A DNA stretch of 6,252 nucleotides. Origin: Acidimicrobiaceae bacterium. GTDB taxonomy: Bacteria > Actinomycetota > Acidimicrobiia > Acidimicrobiales > Palsa-688. This document shows positions 6,120-6,252 of the stretch, in pieces. Position 1 is the first letter of the stretch, and each line of letters begins with the position of its first letter. Below the pieces are notes generated by a model. The model made no database searches. It was not told where the DNA came from and saw only the letters and a list, made by a program, of their open reading frames with translations. Where the stretch lies: contig PMLI01000305.1 of the NCBI GenBank assembly GCA_003158835.1, positions 1-6,252 of the forward strand, in the 5' to 3' direction. The translations under genes and the position numbers were made by a program.

Positions 6120-6158
6120 GCCTGCGGGCGAGGGCGGGGGCCAGGAAAACCCGGTCCA

Positions 6159-6252
6159 TCACAGGCCCAGGCGGTCCAGCATCTCGGGCTTGCGCTGCCA
6201 ATCCTGAGACACCCGCACGGACAGTTCCACGTATGCGCCCGGTGGCAGCTGA
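6159..6252 (-). CDS. era: GTPase Era, C-terminal end only
   Basis: Era is a GTP-binding protein that binds 16S rRNA through a C-terminal KH domain during small-subunit assembly. The last 30 codons are here, from Gln at 6251-6249 to the TGA at 6161-6159. They read as the typical Era tail: a YVELSVRV strand, SQDWQRKPEMLDRLGL at the end, matching the family pattern LxLxVKVxxDWRxDpxxLxxLGL. The GTPase domain and most of the KH domain lie beyond the right edge. Placement upstream of uppS and recO fits known synteny. The fragment is short, so the call rests on this tail plus context. Confidence 0.85.
   Translation of the reverse strand, partial: QLPPGAYVELSVRVSQDWQRKPEMLDRLGL

Noticed and set aside
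6106..6121. Minimal ATG-ATG-TAA upstream frame and repeated GGCCATG before the DinB-like gene
   Set aside because: Too short to distinguish from chance; no ribosome-binding signal and no sign of a leader function.

Overview
The window is a densely packed, G+C-rich stretch in which every gene is on the minus strand. It reads right to left as era (3' end only), a DinB-fold protein of unknown function, uppS, recO, glyS, dnaG and rpoD (5' end only). The gene order, the eukaryote-like single-chain GlyRS of the actinobacterial kind, GTG and TTG start codons, and start regions that look leaderless all point to an actinobacterium. Acidimicrobiia or a neighbouring class is my guess, but the window alone does not settle the class. 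This is core housekeeping DNA: I see no mobile element, CRISPR array, tRNA or rRNA gene, and no gap between genes longer than about 80 bases.

Layout from high to low coordinates: the last 30 codons of era (6159-6252); a 218-residue protein with a HicB-like N-terminal part and a DinB-like C-terminal part (5449-6105); uppS, cis-prenyl diphosphate synthase (4651-5400); recO, recombination mediator (3846-4571); glyS, glycyl-tRNA synthetase (2485-3801); dnaG, primase (595-2421); and the first 190 codons of a primary-type sigma factor, rpoD/sigA (1-571), which runs off the left edge. The sigma gene begins with GTG and has no ATG near its start, so it is easy to miss; I found it by translating the minus strand directly.

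The genes serve ribosome assembly (Era), lipid-carrier synthesis for the cell wall (UppS), DNA repair (RecO), tRNA charging (GlyRS), replication priming (DnaG) and transcription (sigma). The cluster resembles the era-recO-uppS-glyS-dnaG blocks of actinobacteria and the era-recO-glyQS-dnaG-sigA block of Firmicutes.

The most interesting signal lies in the spaces between genes. dnaG, glyS and uppS each lack a convincing Shine-Dalgarno sequence and each has a TAnnnT hexamer whose last T is exactly 6 or 7 bases before the start codon. recO has a 4/6 match to TATAAT at the same place. That is the geometry of leaderless promoters, so the apparent operon may be a string of separately started transcripts. 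rpoD is the exception: it has purine-rich SD-like sequence, and a 9-bp perfect inverted repeat brackets its start codon. The HicB-like/DinB-like protein is the one gene here whose function is unknown.
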